Shown: one piece after another, positions 60,884 to 64,000 of the stretch | Layout of the letters: each line of letters opens with the position of its first letter | How positions within the stretch are numbered: position 1 is the stretch's first letter | DNA from: a virus | DNA length: 64,000 bases | IMG/VR virus record: IMGVR_UViG_3300043466_003163 | Span: 24,590-88,589 of that record | Strand: one strand, 5' to 3' | Notes under the pieces: generated by a model | What the model saw: the letters and a program-made list of their open reading frames with translations, nothing else | Databases searched by the model: none | What the model was told of the DNA's origin: nothing | Position numbers and translations under genes: made by a program

Positions 60884-61210
60884 TTAACCCAATTTTTTCA
60901 TATCTACCCCACCAGCATTACCTTCATCTTTAGAACTCCTTACAAATGATATCACTGAAAGTATATTTTCTTTTGACAATTCCTTCTCAACACCATTTCT
61001 ACCTCTAACTATACAACCACCATTACCTGTTTCTACAATTGATGCAACATTTATATCCATATAGAATTTTGAGAATCTAATTTTTGCGGATGTACCTTTA
61101 ACATCTACTGTAACTGTACCATCTTTATTTACGATAAATGTGGCACCATATAACATCAAATTTTCATTAATAAGTCTTTTGAATTGATTTTCCGTTATAA
61201 TAATTTTCAT
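60884..61210 (-). CDS. Protein with middle-class targeting-like N-terminus (108 aa)
   Basis: ATG at 61210: MKIIITENQFKRLINE|NLML; cut after residue 16. Mature part starts with a beta unit (YGATFIVNKDGTVTVDVKGT, AKIRFSKFYMDINVASIVET), then GNGGCIVRGRNGVEKELSKE and a Gly/Asp-rich tail. Function unknown. Preceded by ATATTTATACTA. Confidence 0.65.
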   Translation of the reverse strand: MKIIITENQFKRLINENLMLYGATFIVNKDGTVTVDVKGTSAKIRFSKFYMDINVASIVETGNGGCIVRGRNGVEKELSKENILSVISFVRSSKDEGNAGGVDMKKLG

Positions 61211-61229
61211 ATAGTATAAATATATCATA

Positions 61230-61262
61230 AAATAAAAAACCCCATCATTTCTGATGAGGTTT
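61230..61262 (-). terminator. Terminator after the 178-aa gene
   Basis: Stem AAACCCCATCA/TGATGAGGTTT (61236-61246, 61251-61261), one mismatch, loop TTTC, followed on the minus strand by six T. Confidence 0.85.
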
Positions 61263-61280
61263 CTGTAGATTTTAAAAATA

Positions 61281-61817
61281 TTATTTCCCTTTTCTCATTT
61301 TTTCTAGTTCTACATCGAAAGCCCTTTTTAAATCGTTAGGTGACAATCCCCCTATTGAGTCATATGGTTCATCTGGATCTGCGTATAACTTTTCTACATA
61401 ATATTGTATATCACCTGCCAATTCAGTTTCATTATGTTCTTCTAATAAATCAATAAGTTCAAACTCATTTAATTCCTCAAGATAATCACTAGAGATACCG
61501 TATTCACTCTCCAATAATTCCATAGCCTCAAAGATTAAACCATCCAATTCATATGCAGACATATCTTTATCCTCCAGTTCATCTTCACCATAATCAACCT
61601 CTTCATCATATTCTTCATCATCACCGTAATATGGGTCATACATACTTCTATCTTTATAGTCATCATCTTTACTTTTTGTTTTAGCAAATGCTTTTTTCAA
61701 ATCATTTACTGAGTACCCTCCAATTGAGTCGTATGGTTCGTCCTCCATTTCATTTATTGTTCGTTTAACGATTCTTCTTAAATCTGTTTCTGTTAATCTA
61801 ACTATTTTCTTTTTCAT
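61281..61817 (-). CDS. Acidic protein with long-class targeting-like N-terminus (178 aa)
   Basis: MKKKIVRLTETDLRRIVKRT then INE|MEDEPYD; cut after residue 23. The mature part begins and ends with a duplicated unit (EPYDSIGGYSVNDLKKAFAK and EPYDSIGGLSPNDLKRAFDV) enclosing a very acidic middle (YGDDEEYDEEVDYGEDELED) and a helix (AYELDGLIFEAMELLESEYG). Function unknown; its acidity is like that of core or DNA-mimic proteins. Confidence 0.65.
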   Translation of the reverse strand: MKKKIVRLTETDLRRIVKRTINEMEDEPYDSIGGYSVNDLKKAFAKTKSKDDDYKDRSMYDPYYGDDEEYDEEVDYGEDELEDKDMSAYELDGLIFEAMELLESEYGISSDYLEELNEFELIDLLEEHNETELAGDIQYYVEKLYADPDEPYDSIGGLSPNDLKRAFDVELEKMRKGK

Positions 61818-61865
61818 ATTAATTTTTTATTTATAAATATATTAATTTATTAAAAATGATTATTT

Positions 61866-62879
61866 TTATCTTTTAATTTCAACACGACCCCCTACGTTAA
61901 TCATATTCTGAATGTCTTCTTCAGTATATTCCTTAGATAAAGGAGAAGTACCACTAATGATTAAATCACCACCTACTGATTTTAATTTACCAAAATCAAC
62001 AAGACTTTTACTGGTTATCCACAATTTACCCCCAATTACTTCTAAATTTTGTAATGATTCAATCTCATCATTATGTACCGAAACCTTACCTGTCACTTCA
62101 ACAAGATCATTCAAGTCTGTAAAATAATCTATTTCTAAATCACCATCTATTTTTGTGACTCCATCTTCTATACCATCATAACTACTTCTTTCAGTCTCAC
62201 TATCACTTTTTGTATTTAAATCTTTTCTATATGATTTACCATCAACTTCGTTTGATTGTTCAATTTTAACCATATTATATAAGAACTCAGCCACTTGATT
62301 ATGTCCACTAATATTATTTTTTCTTAACTCATTTCTAAAATGTGAGATGATACGTTCTAACATAAATAAATTTACATTTTCATAACCTTTTTGAATGTCT
62401 AACCTTTCTAATTTAACCAAACCTTTTCTCTCTAAAGATTTAAGTTTTCTAACCGCAAATTCATCAGCGACCTGTTCAACCTCATACATAAACTTTGCGG
62501 CATCTGATAAAGATAAATGTTCTTCATATATCTCCAACATTTTTTCTTTACCATATTTCTTAAACTGATATTGGTGGGCCATTTCGTGAAACAAAACAAA
62601 CAATACCTTACCCAATGAATAATTTAAAATAGTCGGATTTAATATTAATCTATTACCCAATGCCAAACCATCTCCCATTTTCATTTTTTGGAATTTTACA
62701 TTCTCACATCCCCCCATTTTAAAAGTGTTTATTATTTCCGATTTTAATTCTTCACTTAAATCATATCTATCGTCTAATATTTTAATAAATTCAGACTCAC
62801 CTTCTGTTTCTTCATTAATCACATGTGTAACAATTCTATTTAACTGATTTTCTGTTAACCTAACTACCTTCTTTTTCAT
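61866..62879 (-). CDS. Zinc peptidase-like protein with long-class targeting-like N-terminus
   Basis: MKKKVVRLTENQLNRIVTHV then INE|ETEGES; cut after residue 23. Residues ~25-160 hold a peptidase-like domain: KVLFVLFHEMAHQYQFKKYG (H98, E99, H102) and YEVEQVADEFAVRKLKSLER with a possible third ligand in EQVADE, as in ImmA/SprT-like gluzincins. The C-terminal ~100 residues are right-handed repeat strands (LVEVTGKVSVHNDEIESLQN; LEVIGGKLWITSKSLVDFGK; LKSVGGDLIISGTS). Intact HExxH suggests a working enzyme. Confidence 0.7.
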   Translation of the reverse strand: MKKKVVRLTENQLNRIVTHVINEETEGESEFIKILDDRYDLSEELKSEIINTFKMGGCENVKFQKMKMGDGLALGNRLILNPTILNYSLGKVLFVLFHEMAHQYQFKKYGKEKMLEIYEEHLSLSDAAKFMYEVEQVADEFAVRKLKSLERKGLVKLERLDIQKGYENVNLFMLERIISHFRNELRKNNISGHNQVAEFLYNMVKIEQSNEVDGKSYRKDLNTKSDSETERSSYDGIEDGVTKIDGDLEIDYFTDLNDLVEVTGKVSVHNDEIESLQNLEVIGGKLWITSKSLVDFGKLKSVGGDLIISGTSPLSKEYTEEDIQNMINVGGRVEIKR

Positions 62880-62915
62880 AATAATAAATATTAATACATT
62901 TATAAAAATTACGAA

Positions 62916-63281
62916 TTAGAGGGGTCGGGGTGATGGAACGGTTCGGTCGTACAATGATCCATCTTTACATATATACGGACTATTAACTATTTGTATAAAT
63001 ATATTACGGTATCTTTCCCACGCATATTCAATCTCACCTTCAGTTAAATTATAGGTATCTTTACAGTAATCAGAGAAATTAGAAAATGGTGTTTCAAATT
63101 TAAGAATATAATATACATTACTAAAATTTAGACGTGATATACCCATAAAGGGGAACAAAATATGACCAGAAGAGTAAGTAACAAACTGACCACAATCACT
63201 ATTAAACTGTTTCGGGTAACTTACTTCTGTATCCTCTACCAAATACTGAATAACCTTATTTAAAAATTTTAACTTATACAT
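62916..63281 (-). CDS. YLxKI-family module (121 aa)
   Basis: Opens KLKFLNKVIQYLVEDTEVSY and closes TYNLTEGEIEYAWERYRNIF, then a short tail. Between them, FVTYSSGHILFPFMGISRLN strands. Overlaps the next gene's stop by eight bases; last of three consecutive single-module genes. Confidence 0.6.
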   Translation of the reverse strand: MYKLKFLNKVIQYLVEDTEVSYPKQFNSDCGQFVTYSSGHILFPFMGISRLNFSNVYYILKFETPFSNFSDYCKDTYNLTEGEIEYAWERYRNIFIQIVNSPYICKDGSLYDRTVPSPRPL

Positions 63282-63576
63282 CTACACATATTATTTTAAC
63301 ATAATCTTTTACTTTAAATTTCAGTAGTTCTAAATATTTTTTAAACACATAATGAGATTCAAATTTATCCAAACCATATTTATCGTAACAATAATGAGTG
63401 AAAGAGATAAAACGGGGGTATTTATAATATATCCTGTGAGAGGTTTCAGACTCAAACAAAAAACTAACTCCAATCGACAATGTAAAATAAACCCTAACTA
63501 TTTTATTATCTCGATCTATTTCTGTATCCTCCAGTATATATTGTATAATTTTATCTAAACATTTTTCTTTATTCAT
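63274..63576 (-). CDS. YLxKI-family module (100 aa)
   Basis: Opens EKCLDKIIQYILEDTEIDRD and closes YGLDKFESHYVFKKYLELLK. Central strands IVRVYFTLSIGVSFLFESET. Overlaps both neighbours by eight bases, so the three modules are encoded in series but as separate genes. Confidence 0.6.
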   Translation of the reverse strand: MNKEKCLDKIIQYILEDTEIDRDNKIVRVYFTLSIGVSFLFESETSHRIYYKYPRFISFTHYCYDKYGLDKFESHYVFKKYLELLKFKVKDYVKIICVDV

Positions 63577-63871
63577 TATACCACATTTTTAATCTACCGT
63601 CAATAACAATTCTATTTTCAATAATAAGTCTATATATTTCCCACACATAAATGGTATCCAATTCACTTAAACCATAATTATTTTCACAATATTCTTTAAA
63701 GGAGGGACCTGGTAAATCTTTTTTTAAAAAAGTCTTATGTATATAAAAGGTGTCATTGACATTAAAAAATGGAGTAGATCCTCCGCCTTCCACATTAACA
63801 TATTTTATGGAAGTATCTTTTACAATACATTCTAAAACTTTAGTGAGAAAAGTTAACTGTATATCATCCAT
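63569..63871 (-). CDS. YLxKI-family module (100 aa), first of the triplet
   Basis: Opens QLTFLTKVLECIVKDTSIKY and closes YGLSELDTIYVWEIYRLIIE. The start codon is five bases after a host-type TATATTTG box, so it leads the tri-cistronic transcript. Function unknown. Confidence 0.6.
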   Translation of the reverse strand: MDDIQLTFLTKVLECIVKDTSIKYVNVEGGGSTPFFNVNDTFYIHKTFLKKDLPGPSFKEYCENNYGLSELDTIYVWEIYRLIIENRIVIDGRLKMWYNE

Positions 63872-63875
63872 AGTA

Positions 63876-63883
63876 CAAATATA
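63876..63883 (-). promoter_or_regulatory. Host-type -7 box TATATTTG
   Basis: Minus-strand TATATTTG, then TACT and the ATG at 63871; same leaderless-type layout as at 13444 and 33347. Confidence 0.5.
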
Positions 63884-63913
63884 GATAAAATATTTTAAAC
63901 TAAAAAATTTTTT

Positions 63914-63961
63914 ATAACGTTTTTAGATATAATACCAAAAGGTACGTTTAAGAATCTCTAA
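63914..63961 (+). pseudogene. Duplicated 3' fragment of the gene at 60144
   Basis: Plus-strand codons read FLDIIPKGTFKNL-stop, against FLDIIPKGIFKNI-stop in the gene at 60144; DNA over ~45 bases is largely identical (TTTTTAGAyATAATACCAAA core). An in-frame stop lies just upstream at 63896, so only the gene end remains. A relic of a tandem duplication at this end of the region. Confidence 0.75.
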
Positions 63962-64000
63962 GTTTATAGATTAATGATTTAGTATATTTATTCCATACAG

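Noticed and set aside
45708-62879. Repeated K/I/L-rich N-termini as signal peptides or membrane anchors
   Set aside because: The segments are amphipathic and charged throughout, lack a continuous hydrophobic core and a small-x-small cleavage site, and end in x-E instead. True signal peptides in this window (37489, 44578) look quite different.

Overview
The window is part of a large, strongly AT-rich genome of a T4-like tailed phage (myovirus lineage). The diagnostic genes, read on the minus strand from about 22.5 kb down to 13.5 kb, are large terminase (gp17), portal (gp20), an internal core-like protein, prohead protease (gp21), an acidic scaffold (gp22-like) and major capsid protein (gp23). 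This is the T4 head-gene order without the tail sheath and tube genes. A gp55-type late sigma factor, PhoH, a gp5-like baseplate hub protein, thymidylate synthase, a ClpC-like AAA+ ATPase, Hsp20 and a beta-class DNA methyltransferase support the assignment. The host is probably a member of Bacteroidota, most likely a flavobacterium. Several small genes have promoters of the TTTG-N19-TAnnTTTG type, Shine-Dalgarno sequences are essentially absent, and two plus-strand genes carry signal peptides ending in FGQ or YSQ.

Layout. 0-5.4 kb (+): GDP-fucose synthesis (Gmd, Fcl), PhoH, a HAD-like protein and a GT-B glycosyltransferase. 5.4-12.6 kb (+): a basic miniprotein, a GT-A glycosyltransferase, the gp55-like sigma factor, a possible small terminase and virion/baseplate proteins. 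12.6-34.9 kb (-): head genes, a block of acidic and low-complexity virion-type proteins, a nucleotidyltransferase, then ThyA, KTSC, Hsp20 and the methyltransferase. 35-38 kb (+): the ClpC-like ATPase and a secreted CAP-domain protein. 38-64 kb: mostly minus-strand accessory genes, interrupted by small plus-strand genes, several with host-type promoters.

The main observation concerns this accessory region. More than twenty otherwise unrelated proteins begin with one of a few related short N-terminal segments of about 10-25 residues, rich in K, I and L and ending in [ILV]-x-E, most often I/L-N-E. This is the cleavage signature of T4-type prohead proteases. The same I/L-N-E-S tetrapeptide occurs at the expected MCP processing site (after residue 60), repeatedly in the scaffold and core proteins, and in linkers between domains of multidomain accessory proteins. 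I infer that these segments are capsid-targeting propeptides, like those of T4 internal proteins and Alt, and that the phage packages a large set of proteins in its head. Candidate cargoes include a lysozyme with SH3 domain, a peptidoglycan-binding protein, two zinc peptidases, a GNAT-like protein, LRR and OmpA-like proteins, and a 46-residue gene that would leave only a basic 21-residue peptide.

A second family of about 90-100 residue modules (start YLxKIxxYLxxDT, end YGLTxxExxxVWxxY) is scattered and tandemly duplicated from 46 to 64 kb, with at least one decayed copy and one duplicated gene fragment. About 25 gene starts are preceded by ATATTTAT(A/T), a candidate late promoter for the gp55-like factor. 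Genes too short to appear in a standard ORF scan were found at 3153, 5441, 40602, 45082, 52162, 52844 and 57329.
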